DNA from: Micromonospora saelicesensis
Lineage (GTDB): Bacteria > Actinomycetota > Actinomycetes > Mycobacteriales > Micromonosporaceae
Direction of reading: 5' to 3'
DNA length: 64,000 nt
NCBI RefSeq assembly: GCF_900091575.1
Contig: NZ_FMCR01000003.1
Coordinates: forward strand, 62,001 to 126,000
How positions within the stretch are numbered: position 1 is the first letter of the stretch; each line of letters begins with the position of its first letter. The notes below the pieces were generated by a model, which worked only from the letters and a program-made list of their open reading frames with translations, was not told the origin of the DNA and made no database searches. Below are positions 40,772-52,478 of this stretch, piece after piece. The translations under genes were made by a program, and so were the position numbers.

Positions 40772-41782
40772 TCAGCAGCGCGTGGTGGTCGGCGCGGGCG
40801 CGTCGAGGTCGAAGATGGTGCCCGGGTCGCCCGCGGGGATCCGTTCCCCGTGCACGTCGGCGATCCAGAACTGCTCCTGCACCCAGCCATCACTGAGTTG
40901 GGCGCAGTCCGCGTTCCAGGTCACGGCCTCCGCCGAGGCGACCCAGAGGCCCCGGGCGGAGGCCGGCACGTCGTCCGGGTGCGGCACCTGCCACACCACC
41001 TTGTCGCGCAGCGCCACCACTGTGGCGCCGGCGGGTGCCCGCAGGTCCACGTCGAACGGGTACGCCCAGACGAACTCCGTGGAGACCTCCAGCAGTCGGA
41101 TACCGTTCTGCCTGGTGGCCCGGTAACTGACCCGGCCGTCGGCGCGCACGCCGAACTCCCAGTCCGACGGCGACGCCATCCTCGTGGCGTACCGCAGGAA
41201 GCTGCCGTTGGTGAAGTCTCCCCGGAGCCGTTCGCGAGCGTCCGGGGCGAGCAGCGCGAGGAACGGCTCCGGATCCCCGGAGAACATCGAGATGTCGACC
41301 CGACTCTCGATCAGCGCCTTGCGCACCGACTCCAGCGCGGTCCGCACCTGGGCCGCGGTGAACGGCCCGGTGCTCTTGGCCGCCGGCATCCGCACGGCCT
41401 CCTCGGCTGGCGCGAAGGAGGCCGCCGGCGACCCGGCGAAGAGGTCCCGTGGTTCGCCGACCCTGCTCACCGGCGGGGTCAGGCTCGGTGTGGGGCTCGC
41501 CGAGGCGGACGTGCGGACACCGTCGGCGACCCGGCCGACCAACACCACCCCGCCGCCGACCATCAGCAGTGCCATCACCAGCCCGAGGCCGAGCAGCAGG
41601 GCGCCGTTGTGCCGGGCCGAGAAGAAACGGACCCGGTCCCACCCGGTGGGCTGGTGCTCGGTCTGCGATGACCGTAGCCAGTCCGGTAGCTGCACCGGGT
41701 TGACCTGCGCCACCGCGGCGGGCGGCGGTGGCGGGTCGACCGGGTCCGTCGGTGTGGGCTCGCTCGACGACGTGTTGTCCAT
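40772..41782 (-). CDS. Single-pass membrane protein, unknown
   Basis: 336-aa protein: Pro-rich cytoplasmic N-terminus (about 1-55), one helix (NGALLLGLGLVMALLMVGGGVVLVG), a Ser/Thr/Pro linker and an extracytoplasmic domain of about 230 residues ending with a pair of separated Cys (WNADCAQL and the C-terminal TTTRC). No known family. Its start is 10 nt from the stop of the next minus-strand gene, so the two are likely cotranscribed and may act together at the envelope. Confidence 0.68.
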   Translation of the reverse strand: MDNTSSSEPTPTDPVDPPPPPAAVAQVNPVQLPDWLRSSQTEHQPTGWDRVRFFSARHNGALLLGLGLVMALLMVGGGVVLVGRVADGVRTSASASPTPSLTPPVSRVGEPRDLFAGSPAASFAPAEEAVRMPAAKSTGPFTAAQVRTALESVRKALIESRVDISMFSGDPEPFLALLAPDARERLRGDFTNGSFLRYATRMASPSDWEFGVRADGRVSYRATRQNGIRLLEVSTEFVWAYPFDVDLRAPAGATVVALRDKVVWQVPHPDDVPASARGLWVASAEAVTWNADCAQLSDGWVQEQFWIADVHGERIPAGDPGTIFDLDAPAPTTTRC

Positions 41783-41792
41783 GGTTCCCCCG

Positions 41793-42095
41793 TCAGTTCT
41801 CGCCGCTGGTGGCCAGCGCGAGCAGATAGTAGGCGCCGGTCACCAGGGTGGCCCCGAGGACGGCGGCCACGACGAACGACAGCACGGCGACGATGTTCGG
41901 GTGCGACTCACTCCATCTGGTCCGGCCGTGCCAGTGCCACACCGCCCGGCGGGCGGCCCGGAGCGCCGGCCAACCCTCGATCAGGTCGTCGACGTAACGC
42001 GCCGGGCTCCGCCGCGTCGGTGTCGGCTGCCGCATCCACTGCGGCAGGTCGACCCGCGCGCGGTGCTCGTGGCCCGGGGGCCGGTCAGAGGTCAT
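41793..42095 (-). CDS. Small membrane protein, unknown
   Basis: 100-aa protein with a charged N-terminal half (DDLIEGWPALRAARRAVWHWHGRTRW) and one C-terminal helix (NIVAVLSFVVAAVLGATLVTGAYYLLAL), i.e. probably tail-anchored. ATG 42095 was chosen because the longer frame upstream lacks sense and would reach toward the truB promoter. Upstream partner of the single-pass membrane protein. Function unknown. Confidence 0.62.
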   Translation of the reverse strand: MTSDRPPGHEHRARVDLPQWMRQPTPTRRSPARYVDDLIEGWPALRAARRAVWHWHGRTRWSESHPNIVAVLSFVVAAVLGATLVTGAYYLLALATSGEN

Positions 42096-42283
42096 CGGCG
42101 GTCCTGGTCTCGGGGCGACGGCAGCGGGCGGATGATCTTCGCATCCACGACGGCCAGCCGGCTGCCCCGCTCGACATTCCGCCGAATGGACGCCTCGTCC
42201 CGCCAAACCGGCTCAGACCACGTGAGCGGAGGCTCGGGTCACGCCCGGGCCTGCCCACGCACTGCGGAGTGGGTGCCATCTGG

Positions 42284-42289
42284 CAGGCT
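42284..42289 (+). promoter_or_regulatory. -10-like box of a leaderless promoter (truB)
   Basis: CAGGCT ends 8 nt before GTG 42298, in the same position as TAGGCT/TAGGTT boxes before other genes here. A Shine-Dalgarno is absent. Confidence 0.4.
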
Positions 42290-42297
42290 TGGCCGAC

Positions 42298-43182
42298 GTG
42301 AGCACCGATGGTCTGATCGTGGTCGACAAGCCCGGCGGCATGACGTCGCACGACGTGGTGGCGCGCATCCGCCGACTGGCGAAGACCCGACGGGTCGGGC
42401 ACGGCGGCACCCTCGACCCGATGGCGACCGGCGTGCTGGTGATCGGTGTCGGCCGGGCCACCCGGCTGCTGACCTACGTGATCGGCGCGGGCAAGAGCTA
42501 CACCGGCACCATCCGACTCGGCCAGACCACAGTCACCGACGACGCCGAGGGCGACGTGACCGCCACCGTGCCGGCCGGGCAGGTCACCGACGACGCGATC
42601 CGATCGGCGCTGGCCGGGCTGAGCGGCGAGGTCGACCAGGTGCCGAGCGCGGTCAGCGCCATCAAGATCGACGGGCAGCGGGCCTATAAGCGGGTCCGCG
42701 ACGGGGAGAGCGTCGAGCTGCCGGCGCGGCGGGTCACCATCTCCCGGTTGGAGGTGCTGGCGATCCGCCGCACCGAGCCGGACGTGGTGGACGTGGACGT
42801 GGACGTGACCTGCTCCTCCGGCACGTACATCCGGGCCATCGCCCGGGACGCCGGCCTGGCGCTCGGCGTCGGCGGGCACCTCACGGCGCTGCGGCGTACC
42901 GCGGTGGGTGGCTTCACCCTCGCCGAGGCGGCGACGCTCGACGAGTTGGAGCAGCGCGCCCCGGACGTGGTGAACCTGCCACTGGACGCGGCGGCCGACC
43001 GGTTCTTCGCGCGCCGGGAGGCCACGCCGGACGAGGCCCGGGTGCTCGCCCACGGTGGGCCACTGGACCCGGCCGGCCTCACCGGGCCGTACGCCGTCTT
43101 CGGGCCGGCCGGCGGCCTGATCGCTATCGTCAGCGAGCGGGACGGACGGGCCCGCGCGGAGATCGTGCTCGCACCGGCCTGA
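42298..43182 (+). CDS. truB: tRNA pseudouridine(55) synthase
   Basis: 294-aa enzyme that makes pseudouridine-55 in the T-loop of tRNAs. DGLIVVDKPGGMTSHDVVARIRR, catalytic D40 in GGTLDPMATGVLVIGVGRATRL, YTGTIRLGQTTVTDDAEG and CSSGTYIRAIARDAG are all present, with a C-terminal PUA-like part. GTG 42298 was preferred to TTG 42289 because relatives start near the GLIVVDKP strand and the -10-like box overlaps the TTG. Confidence 0.95.
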   Translation: MSTDGLIVVDKPGGMTSHDVVARIRRLAKTRRVGHGGTLDPMATGVLVIGVGRATRLLTYVIGAGKSYTGTIRLGQTTVTDDAEGDVTATVPAGQVTDDAIRSALAGLSGEVDQVPSAVSAIKIDGQRAYKRVRDGESVELPARRVTISRLEVLAIRRTEPDVVDVDVDVTCSSGTYIRAIARDAGLALGVGGHLTALRRTAVGGFTLAEAATLDELEQRAPDVVNLPLDAAADRFFARREATPDEARVLAHGGPLDPAGLTGPYAVFGPAGGLIAIVSERDGRARAEIVLAPA

Positions 43183-43253
43183 CAGCGCACGTCCGCCGGC
43201 CCGCAGCCGGCGGTGTCGACCCGCCGGCCGGCGGGACAGCAGAGAGGAACGGC

Positions 43254-44183
43254 ATGCAGCGGTGGCGGGGCTACGACGCGGCGCCCGGCGGGTGGGGACG
43301 CTCGGTGGTCACCATCGGCGTCTTCGACGGCGTGCACAAGGGGCACCAGGCGACGATCGGGCACACCGTGGCCCGGGCCCGCGAGTTGGGCGTGCAGTCG
43401 GTGGTGGTCACCTTCGACCCGCACCCGGCCGAGGTGGTCCGCCCCGGTTCGCACCCGGCGGTGCTCACCGAGCCGGCCCGTAAGGCCGAACTGATCGAGG
43501 CGCTCGGCGTGGACGTGCTCTGCGTGGTGCCGTTCACCCCGGAGTTCTCCCGGGTGCCGGCCGAGCAGTTCGTGCACGACGTCCTTGTCGAGCACCTGCA
43601 CGCGGCGTTGGTGGTGGTCGGCAGCAACTTCCGCTTCGGGCATCGGGCCGCCGGCGACGTGGCGTTGTTGGAACGGCTGGGTCAGACGTTCGGCTTCGGC
43701 GTGGAGGGTGGCCCGCTGATCGCCGAGGACGGCACCGTCTTCTCCTCCACCTACATCCGGTCCTGCGTCGACGCGGGTGACGTGGGCGCGGCGGCCGCCG
43801 CGCTGGGCCGCCCACACCGGGTGGAGGGCGTCGTGGTCCGCGGCGACCAGCGGGGCCGGGAGCTGGGCTTCCCCACCGCCAACCTGCTCTGCCACCGGTA
43901 CGCGGCGGTGCCCGCCGACGGCGTGTACGCGGCCCGGCTGATCCGCCGCGGTCAGCACGAGCCGCTGCTGGCGGCGGTGTCCGTGGGCACCAACCCGACC
44001 TTCTCCGGCCGGGAGCGGCGGGTGGAGGCGTACGCGCTGGACTTCTCCGGCGACCTGTACGGCGAGCGGCTCGCCCTGGACTTCGTGGCGCACCTGCGTG
44101 GTCAGATCCGGTACGACTCGATCGAGCCGTTGATCGCCCAGATGAATCAGGACGTCGAGCGCACCCGGCGCGTACTGGCCTGA
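43254..44183 (+). CDS. ribF: Bifunctional riboflavin kinase/FAD synthetase
   Basis: 309-aa enzyme converting riboflavin to FMN and FAD. N-terminal FMN adenylyltransferase with GVFDGVHKGHQ and the later YIRSCVDAGDVGAAAAALGRP; C-terminal riboflavin kinase from about residue 185 with RGRELGFPTANL (GxxxGxPTAN nucleotide site) and VEAYALDFSGDLYGERL. ATG follows GAGAGGA. It sits between truB and rpsO, the conserved order. Confidence 0.95.
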   Translation: MQRWRGYDAAPGGWGRSVVTIGVFDGVHKGHQATIGHTVARARELGVQSVVVTFDPHPAEVVRPGSHPAVLTEPARKAELIEALGVDVLCVVPFTPEFSRVPAEQFVHDVLVEHLHAALVVVGSNFRFGHRAAGDVALLERLGQTFGFGVEGGPLIAEDGTVFSSTYIRSCVDAGDVGAAAAALGRPHRVEGVVVRGDQRGRELGFPTANLLCHRYAAVPADGVYAARLIRRGQHEPLLAAVSVGTNPTFSGRERRVEAYALDFSGDLYGERLALDFVAHLRGQIRYDSIEPLIAQMNQDVERTRRVLA

Positions 44184-44244
44184 TCGTGGCGGGGTGACGG
44201 GCCGCCACCGAGGCCCTTCGCCGGGTGTTACCGGCGAGTGCTGG

Positions 44245-44250
44245 TAGTCT
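44245..44250 (+). promoter_or_regulatory. Extended -10 promoter candidate for rpsO
   Basis: TAGTCT preceded by TG at the extended -10 position. It would give a leader of about 125 nt before rpsO. A convincing -35 is missing. Confidence 0.35.
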
Positions 44251-44318
44251 TGCCGGGACGTCGGGTGACCGGCGTGGGGCCTCGCGTGCCTGCTCGACGC
44301 CGCGGGTGCGAGGTACCG

Positions 44319-44348
44319 GTCCGTTCCCGGTCCACCGGGACGACGGAC
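44319..44348 (+). promoter_or_regulatory. Hairpin in the rpsO leader
   Basis: GTCCGT (44319-44324) pairs with ACGGAC (44343-44348), and TCCCGG (44325-44330) with CCGGGA (44335-44340). It lies 35 nt before the rpsO start; S15 represses its own mRNA through leader structures in several bacteria, so this could be an operator, by analogy only. Confidence 0.4.
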
Positions 44349-44382
44349 ACCCACTTGATCAACCCATCGAAACAGGGAGAAC

Positions 44383-44652
44383 ATGGCGCTCGATCAGGAA
44401 GCCAAGGCCAGCATCCGCGCGGAGTACGCGACCGCCGAGGGCGACACCGGTTCGCCGGAGGTCCAGGTCGCGGTCCTCACCAAGCGGATCGCCGAGCTGA
44501 CCGAGCACCTGAAGGTGCACAAGCACGACCACCACAGCCGCCGTGGGCTGCTGCTGCTGGTCGGCCGGCGCCGTCGGTTGCTCAACTACGTCCAGAAGAA
44601 GGACATTGCCCGCTACCGGTCGCTCATCGAGCGGCTCGGTCTGCGCCGGTGA
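44383..44652 (+). CDS. rpsO: 30S ribosomal protein S15
   Basis: 89-aa primary 16S rRNA-binding protein. [50 protein letters not shown] is the family core and length is exact. ATG follows AGGGAGA. Standard order rpsO-pnp. Confidence 0.98.
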   Translation: MALDQEAKASIRAEYATAEGDTGSPEVQVAVLTKRIAELTEHLKVHKHDHHSRRGLLLLVGRRRRLLNYVQKKDIARYRSLIERLGLRR

Positions 44653-44657
44653 CGTGA

Positions 44658-44687
44658 CGGGGGAGTGGCCGGACGGCCGCTCCCCCG
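44658..44687 (+). terminator. Hairpin terminator after rpsO
   Basis: CGGGGGAG (44658-44665) pairs with CTCCCCCG (44680-44687), extended by GGCCG/CGGCC inside. It begins 6 nt after the rpsO stop and could separate rpsO from pnp. Confidence 0.6.
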
Positions 44688-44879
44688 TACCGCGTCCCAC
44701 CTGAGGAAACACGGGCCGCGCGACCACCCGAGAGGGAGCCGGTCAGCGTACCGGTCTCCGGTAGTGGCCCCCGGGAACCCCGGCATCATGCCGGCCACCC
44801 GGGCGCTTCGATCGAAGACCGGCCGGCTGAGCAGCTCCCCGATGTCGTGGGCCCACGACGCGAAGGAGCACGACAGCAC

Positions 44880-47270
44880 ATGACCGAGACCAAACTCGGC
44901 ACCGAATCCCGCACCGCCGTGATCGACAACGGGTCCTTCGGCACCCGCGAGATCACCTTCTCCACCGGTCGGCTGGCTCGCCAGGCCGCCGGTTCCGTCA
45001 TCGCCCAGCTGGGCGAGACGGTCGTTCTCTCCGCCACGACCGCCGGTAAGCACCCGAAGGAGCAGTTCGACTTCTTCCCGCTGACCGTCGACGTCGAGGA
45101 GCGGATGTACGCCGCGGGCCGCATCCCCGGCTCGTTCTTCCGCCGTGAGGGTCGGCCCAGCGAGGACGCGATCCTCACCTGCCGGCTGATCGACCGGCCG
45201 CTGCGCCCGTCCTTCGTCAAGGGCCTGCGCAACGAGGTCCAGGTCGTCGAGACCATCCTCGCGCTCGACCCGCAGCACCCGTACGACGTCGTGGCGATCA
45301 ACGCCGCCTCGATGTCGACCAAGCTCTCCGGCCTGCCGTTCTCCGGCCCGATCGGGGCGACCCGCGTCGCCCACATCGACGGCCAGTGGGTCGCCTTCCC
45401 GACCCTGGAGGAGCTGGCTCGCGCCACCTTCGACATGGTCGTGGCCGGCCGCACGCTCGAGGACGGCGACGTCGCGATCATGATGGTCGAGGCCGAGGCC
45501 ACCCCGAACGCCGTCGCCCTCATCTCGGCCGGTGCCACCGCCCCGACCGAGGAGGTCGTCGCCAGCGGCCTGGAGGCCGCGAAGCCGGCGATCCGTGAGC
45601 TGTGCCGCGCGCAGAGCGAGCTGGCCGAGGTCGCCGCGAAGCCGGTCACCGAGTTCCCGGTCTTCCTGGACTACCAGGACGACGTGTACGACGCCGTCTC
45701 CGAGCTGGCCCGCGGTGAGGTCGCCGAGGCGATCACCATCGCCGGCAAGGCCGACCGCGAGGAGGCCCTGGACCGGGTCAAGGCCCGGGTCGCCGAGGAG
45801 CTGGGCGCACGGTTCGAGGGCCGGGAGAAGGAGCTCAGCGCTGCCTTCCGGTCGCTGACCAAGTCCGAGGTGCGCAACCGCGTGCTGCGCGAGCAGGTCC
45901 GCATGGACGGGCGTGGCCCGCGCGACATCCGGGCGCTGACCGCCGAGGTCGGCGTGCTGCCCCGGGTGCACGGTTCGGCGCTGTTCGAGCGGGGCGAGAC
46001 CCAGATCCTGGGTGTCACCACGCTGAACATGCTCCGCATGGAGCAGATGGTGGACACGCTGTCCCCCGAGAACCGCAAGCGCTACATGCACAACTACAAC
46101 TTCCCGCCGTACTCGACCGGTGAGACCGGCCGGGTCGGCTCGCCGAAGCGTCGCGAGATCGGCCACGGCGCCCTCGCCGAGCGCGCGCTGATCCCGGTGC
46201 TGCCGTCGCGCGAGGAGTTCCCGTACGCCATCCGGCAGGTGTCGGAGGCGCTCGGCTCCAACGGCTCCACCTCGATGGGTTCGGTCTGCGCCTCGACGCT
46301 GGGTCTGCTCTCCGCGGGTGTCCCGCTGAAGGCGCCGGTCGCCGGCATCGCGATGGGGCTCATCTCCGACGAGGTGGACGGCAAGACCCAGTACGTGACG
46401 CTGACCGACATCCTCGGTGCCGAGGACGCGTTCGGTGACATGGACTTCAAGGTCGCCGGTACGCCGGAGTTCGTCACCGCGCTCCAGCTCGACACCAAGC
46501 TCAACGGCATCCCGTCGGACGTGCTGGCCGCCGCGTTGCAGCAGGCGAACGAGGCCCGGCAGGTCATCCTCGGGGTCATGAAGGCGGCGATCGAGGCTCC
46601 GGCCGAGATGTCCGACTACGCGCCGCGGGTCACCACCGTCAAGATCCCGGTGGACAAGATCGGCATGGTGATCGGCCCGAAGGGGCAGACCATCAACGCG
46701 ATCCAGGACGAGACCGGCGCCGAGATCTCCATCGAGGACGACGGCACGATCTACGTCGGCGCCACCAACGGCCCGTCGGCCCAGGCGGCCGTCGACCGGA
46801 TCAACGGCATCGCCAACCCGACGCTGCCGAAGCAGGGCGAGCGGTTCCTCGGCACGGTGGTCAAGACCGCCGCGTTCGGCGCGTTCATCTCGCTCCTGCC
46901 GGGCCGTGACGGCCTGCTGCACATCTCCAAGGTGGGCGACGGCAAGCGGGTCGAGCGTGTTGAGGACTTCCTCAACGTCGGTGACCGGGTCGAGGTCGAG
47001 ATCGCGGACATCGACGCCCGCGGCAAGATCTACCTCGACAAGGTCCGCCCGGAGGGCACCGAGGCTCCGGCCGCCGGTGAGGCCGCTGCTGGCGACCGGC
47101 CGGCTGGTCGGGACCGGGGCGACCGGGCTCCGCGTGACCGCGGCGACCGTGAGCGTGGCGGCGACCGTGGCGGGCGTGGCCCGGAGCGCGGCGGCGAGGG
47201 CGGCAACGGCGGCGGCGGCGAGGGTGGCGAGGGCGGCGAGCGTCCGCGCCGTCGGACCCGGCACAGCTGA
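44880..47270 (+). CDS. pnp: Polyribonucleotide nucleotidyltransferase (PNPase)
   Basis: 796-aa 3'-5' phosphorolytic exoribonuclease, also a 3'-tail polymerase. First RNase PH domain about 20-145, linker helices, second RNase PH domain about 330-560 ([36 protein letters not shown]), KH about 590-645 ([17 protein letters not shown]) and S1 about 650-720. The last 65 residues are disordered and rich in Arg, Asp and Gly ([14 protein letters not shown] repeats). ATG 44880 with AAGGAG 11 nt upstream. Confidence 0.97.
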   Translation: MTETKLGTESRTAVIDNGSFGTREITFSTGRLARQAAGSVIAQLGETVVLSATTAGKHPKEQFDFFPLTVDVEERMYAAGRIPGSFFRREGRPSEDAILTCRLIDRPLRPSFVKGLRNEVQVVETILALDPQHPYDVVAINAASMSTKLSGLPFSGPIGATRVAHIDGQWVAFPTLEELARATFDMVVAGRTLEDGDVAIMMVEAEATPNAVALISAGATAPTEEVVASGLEAAKPAIRELCRAQSELAEVAAKPVTEFPVFLDYQDDVYDAVSELARGEVAEAITIAGKADREEALDRVKARVAEELGARFEGREKELSAAFRSLTKSEVRNRVLREQVRMDGRGPRDIRALTAEVGVLPRVHGSALFERGETQILGVTTLNMLRMEQMVDTLSPENRKRYMHNYNFPPYSTGETGRVGSPKRREIGHGALAERALIPVLPSREEFPYAIRQVSEALGSNGSTSMGSVCASTLGLLSAGVPLKAPVAGIAMGLISDEVDGKTQYVTLTDILGAEDAFGDMDFKVAGTPEFVTALQLDTKLNGIPSDVLAAALQQANEARQVILGVMKAAIEAPAEMSDYAPRVTTVKIPVDKIGMVIGPKGQTINAIQDETGAEISIEDDGTIYVGATNGPSAQAAVDRINGIANPTLPKQGERFLGTVVKTAAFGAFISLLPGRDGLLHISKVGDGKRVERVEDFLNVGDRVEVEIADIDARGKIYLDKVRPEGTEAPAAGEAAAGDRPAGRDRGDRAPRDRGDRERGGDRGGRGPERGGEGGNGGGGEGGEGGERPRRRTRHS

Positions 47271-47317
47271 CCGTCGTACAACGCATCACCCACCCCTCGT
47301 CGAACCGGGAGCAAGTC

Positions 47318-49590
<2,273 letters not shown>

Positions 49591-49645
49591 CCGGCCCCCG
49601 TCGGTCCGGGGCGAAACCTGGTCGCGGCACGGGTCCGGCCGACCC

Positions 49646-49651
49646 TAGGCT
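49646..49651 (+). promoter_or_regulatory. -10-like box of a leaderless promoter (GNAT gene)
   Basis: TAGGCT ends 6 nt before ATG 49658, with no Shine-Dalgarno. Confidence 0.5.
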
Positions 49652-49657
49652 GCCCCG

Positions 49658-50128
49658 ATGATCGATGCGGGACACCTGGACCGGGCCGGGCGGCGAGTGA
49701 CGCTGCGGCCGGTCGACGACGACAACTGGCGGGCGGTGGCCGACGTCGCCCCGCGCGACGACCAGCGCCGGTTCGTGGCCGCGCTGGGCGCGCGTTACCT
49801 GCTGCTCAGCATGCGCTCCGAGGTGTGGAGCTCGCTCGCTGTGTACGCCGACGAGGCCGTCGTCGGCCACGTCATGTGGGGCGTGGACGACGACGGCTCG
49901 CACTGGATCGGCGGGATGCTGGTCGACGCCGCCGAGCAGGGCCAGGGCGTCGGCCGGGCCACAGTGCAGACGCTGGCCCCCTGGCTGGCGGCCCGGGCCG
50001 GCAACCCCCCGGTCCGCCTGTCGTACCACCCCGACAACACCCCAGCCGCAGCCCTCTACACCTCCCTGGGCTTCCACCCCACGGGTGCGATGGACGACGA
50101 CGAGCTGATCGCGGAACGAACCCCCTGA
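49658..50128 (+). CDS. GNAT family N-acetyltransferase
   Basis: 156-aa acetyl-CoA-dependent transferase. VTLRPVDDDNWRAVADVAP opens the fold; GGMLVDAAEQGQGVGRATVQTLAPW is the acetyl-CoA pyrophosphate loop (Q-x-x-G-x-G/A) and ALYTSLGFHPTG the C-terminal GNAT signature. Similar to spermidine/spermine-type acetyltransferases by wording only; substrate unknown. Confidence 0.88.
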   Translation: MIDAGHLDRAGRRVTLRPVDDDNWRAVADVAPRDDQRRFVAALGARYLLLSMRSEVWSSLAVYADEAVVGHVMWGVDDDGSHWIGGMLVDAAEQGQGVGRATVQTLAPWLAARAGNPPVRLSYHPDNTPAAALYTSLGFHPTGAMDDDELIAERTP

Positions 50129-50133
50129 GCCCC

Positions 50134-50204
50134 GCGATCTTGCACTTTCCGTCGGGGCATACGGTGCATATTCCGCATCTGGACCACCGAAACTGCAAGA
50201 TCGC
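50134..50204. terminator. Long-loop inverted repeat between convergent genes (GATCTTG type)
   Basis: GCGATCTTGCA (50134-50144) pairs perfectly with TGCAAGATCGC (50194-50204) around a 49-nt loop; both arms continue with near-matches. It starts 6 nt after the acetyltransferase stop and ends 18 nt before the convergent hydrolase gene's stop. Confidence 0.65.
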
Positions 50205-50221
50205 CGGGCGTTCGGGCCGGC

Positions 50222-52333
50222 CTAGCGGGGGAGGGACGGGGTTGTGGGGCGGCGTTGGGTGGGGAGGGACGGGGTTGGGGTCAGGCGGGTGGGGAGACCG
50301 GTGACGGTGGCTTCGCCGGTGCTGTCGACAGTGACGTGCACGGGGGTGTCGGCCACGCGGAGGCCGTCGACCGCTACGGCACCGAACTCCGCTCCCGCCA
50401 GCGGTGCGAGTCGGACCGTGCCGCCCGGCACGTCCGGGTAGAGCCCCGTGGCGGCCTGGAGCAGCAGCACCGCGCCCGCCGCGGCCCACGCCTGCGGTCG
50501 GCACGAGGCCGGGTACGGCACCGGACGGCTCACCAGTGCCCGGTCGTCGCCGCCGTACAGCTCCGGCATCCGGTAGTCGAACGCCTCGGCCGCGCTGAGC
50601 AGCCCGTCGGCCAGACCGAGCGCGGCCTCGCGGTGCCCGGCGCGGGCCAGCCCAGCGAGCACGATCGCGGTGTCGTGGGTCCAGATCGAGCCACAGTGGT
50701 ACGACAACGGGCTGAACCCGGCGTCGTCGCTGGACATGGTGCGTAGCCCGAACCCGGCGGCCATCGTGTCGGTGGTGAGCAGGTGCGCGACCTGGGCCTC
50801 CTCGTCGCGGTCGAGCAGACCGGTGCCGAGCAGGTGGCCGATGTTGCTGGTCAGCGAGTCGACCGGGCGCTTGTCACGGTCGAGGGCCAGCGCGGGTTGC
50901 GGTCCGTGGCGACCGTCCACCCAGAAGCTCTTGCGGAACCGGCCGACCAGCGCGGCGGCGTAGTCGCGCCAGCGGTCGGAGCTCGGGCGGCCGAAGGCGT
51001 CCAGCAGGGCCGCGCCGTTCACGGCGGCCTCGTGCGCGTACCCCTGCACCTCGGCCAGCACGATCGGCGCGGTGGCCAGGGACCCGTCGTGGAAGCGGAC
51101 GGCGTCACCGGAGTCCTTCCAGCCCTGGTTGGACAGCCCGTGCCCGGTGGTGTCGACGTACTCGACCAGGCCGTCACCGTCCGGGTCGGCGTGCTCGCCG
51201 AGCCAGCGCAGCGCCGACTCCAGGTGCGGCAGCAGGGGCTCGACCTGCTCGGCGGGCATCCCCCAACGCCACGCGTCGTGCAGCAGGTTGACCCAGAGCA
51301 TTGTGGCGTCGACGGTGCCGTAGTACGCCGGCGGGAGGCGTAGGCCGTTGTCGGGCAGGGCGAACGCGTGGCGGCGCAGCTCGTGCAGGATCTTGCCCGG
51401 GGCCTCGCCGGTCGTCGGGTCGACGCGGGTGCCCTGCCGACGGGCGAGCACGCGCAGGGTGCCGGCGGCCAGGTCGGTGCCGAGCGGCAGCATCATCCGG
51501 GCGGCCCAAAGGCTGTCCCGGCCGAACAGGGTGAGGAACCAGGGCACCCCGGCGCCGAGGAACACGTCGCCGGGTGCGCCGGTCTCGGCCAGTCGGAGGC
51601 CGCGCAGGTCGTCCAGGCTGCGGTCGAGCAGCCGGATCAGCCGTCGGTCGTCGGCGGTCACCTCGGGTCGGGACCACTCGGGCTCGTCGGCCGGGCCGAC
51701 GACGACGGCGCGCGGGTCGTCGACGGTCACCTGCCAGCGCAGCACTGTCTCCCCGCCGGGGGGCAGGTCGACCGGCCAGACCAGCCGGGGTGCGGTGGCC
51801 CGCTCGCCGTCGACCAGCAGGTCGGCGCCCGGCGCGGTGACGGTGACGGTGATCCCGGCGCCCGACCAGGTGAGCGTGCCGGGCTGACCGGTCCTGGCCG
51901 TCAGCGCGTCGGTGGCGCCACCGGACTTGACGACCTCGATGGGTGCCAGGTCGCAGCCGAGGTCGACGGAGACGGTGGCCCGTACGCCGATCGTGGCGGT
52001 GGAGGCGATCCGCAGCTCCTCGGTGAGGCCGTTGCGGGTCGCCCGCCGGAGCCGGTCGACGCGGACGGTGGGGTCGGGGGTGGGGTCACCGAGCCAGCGG
52101 GCCAGGCTCACGAAGTGTGCGCCGTGCGGGCCGTTGTCGCCGCGGGCCAGCCCTTCGAGTTCCCGCTCGTCGACCCGCAGCTCGGCGCGGGAGAGCACCC
52201 GGGCATCGGCGTGGAAGACGCCCTGGACGCCGGTCGGGCGGATCTGCCCGGTCGCGTCCCCCAACGCGCTGGTCGGGGCGAAGACCACCCCGACCAACTC
52301 GTGCAGGAGGGGTTGCAGCTGGCGTTCGATCAC
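50222..52333 (-). CDS. Glycogen debranching-type glycoside hydrolase (GDE N-terminal + amylo-alpha-1,6-glucosidase-like)
   Basis: 703-aa cytoplasmic protein: a beta-sandwich GDE_N domain (about 1-225) and an (alpha/alpha)6 catalytic domain. GVPWFLTLFGRDSLWAARMM, LPPAYYGTVDATMLWVNLLHDAW and GLSNQGWKDSGDAVRF, then SIWTHDTAIVLAGLARAGH are family marks with candidate acidic catalytic residues. Its natural glucan is unknown. GTG 52333 has GGAG 7 nt upstream; a TTG at 52378 gives a longer version without support. Divergent from a LacI-controlled sugar ABC operon, across a 15-bp inverted repeat, which suggests common control. Confidence 0.88.
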   Translation of the reverse strand: MIERQLQPLLHELVGVVFAPTSALGDATGQIRPTGVQGVFHADARVLSRAELRVDERELEGLARGDNGPHGAHFVSLARWLGDPTPDPTVRVDRLRRATRNGLTEELRIASTATIGVRATVSVDLGCDLAPIEVVKSGGATDALTARTGQPGTLTWSGAGITVTVTAPGADLLVDGERATAPRLVWPVDLPPGGETVLRWQVTVDDPRAVVVGPADEPEWSRPEVTADDRRLIRLLDRSLDDLRGLRLAETGAPGDVFLGAGVPWFLTLFGRDSLWAARMMLPLGTDLAAGTLRVLARRQGTRVDPTTGEAPGKILHELRRHAFALPDNGLRLPPAYYGTVDATMLWVNLLHDAWRWGMPAEQVEPLLPHLESALRWLGEHADPDGDGLVEYVDTTGHGLSNQGWKDSGDAVRFHDGSLATAPIVLAEVQGYAHEAAVNGAALLDAFGRPSSDRWRDYAAALVGRFRKSFWVDGRHGPQPALALDRDKRPVDSLTSNIGHLLGTGLLDRDEEAQVAHLLTTDTMAAGFGLRTMSSDDAGFSPLSYHCGSIWTHDTAIVLAGLARAGHREAALGLADGLLSAAEAFDYRMPELYGGDDRALVSRPVPYPASCRPQAWAAAGAVLLLQAATGLYPDVPGGTVRLAPLAGAEFGAVAVDGLRVADTPVHVTVDSTGEATVTGLPTRLTPTPSLPTQRRPTTPSLPR

Positions 52334-52417
52334 GGTGTGGCTCCAGATCCTCGGGGTGCGCGGCGGCCATCTTGACAACGCGCCGCTGGCGGTGCAAAGT
52401 GCGAAACATTCCAGAAA

Positions 52418-52461
52418 CTTGAACGATCCAATCCTGCCTTATCCAAATTGGATCGTTCAAG
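52418..52461. promoter_or_regulatory. LacI-family operator: 15-bp perfect inverted repeat
   Basis: CTTGAACGATCCAAT (52418-52432) and ATTGGATCGTTCAAG (52447-52461) pair perfectly around 14 nt. Each arm is itself a pseudo-palindrome with the central CG of LacI-type operators (TTGAA-CG-ATCCAA). It lies 17 nt before the LacI start and 85 nt before the hydrolase start, so one regulator could control both directions. Confidence 0.65.
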
Positions 52462-52478
52462 ATGGCGAGAGGGATTAA

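Noticed and set aside
42096..42297. Extra small gene between the tail-anchored protein and truB
   Set aside because: Open frames there lack ribosome binding sites and coding bias; it appears to be the divergent promoter region.
44184..44382. tRNA or other stable RNA gene between ribF and rpsO
   Set aside because: No cloverleaf with T-loop GTTCRA; structure better explained as the rpsO leader.
44613..47264. An 883-codon frame opposite pnp
   Set aside because: Shadow of pnp; composition is mirror bias and it would overlap rpsO terminator sequence.
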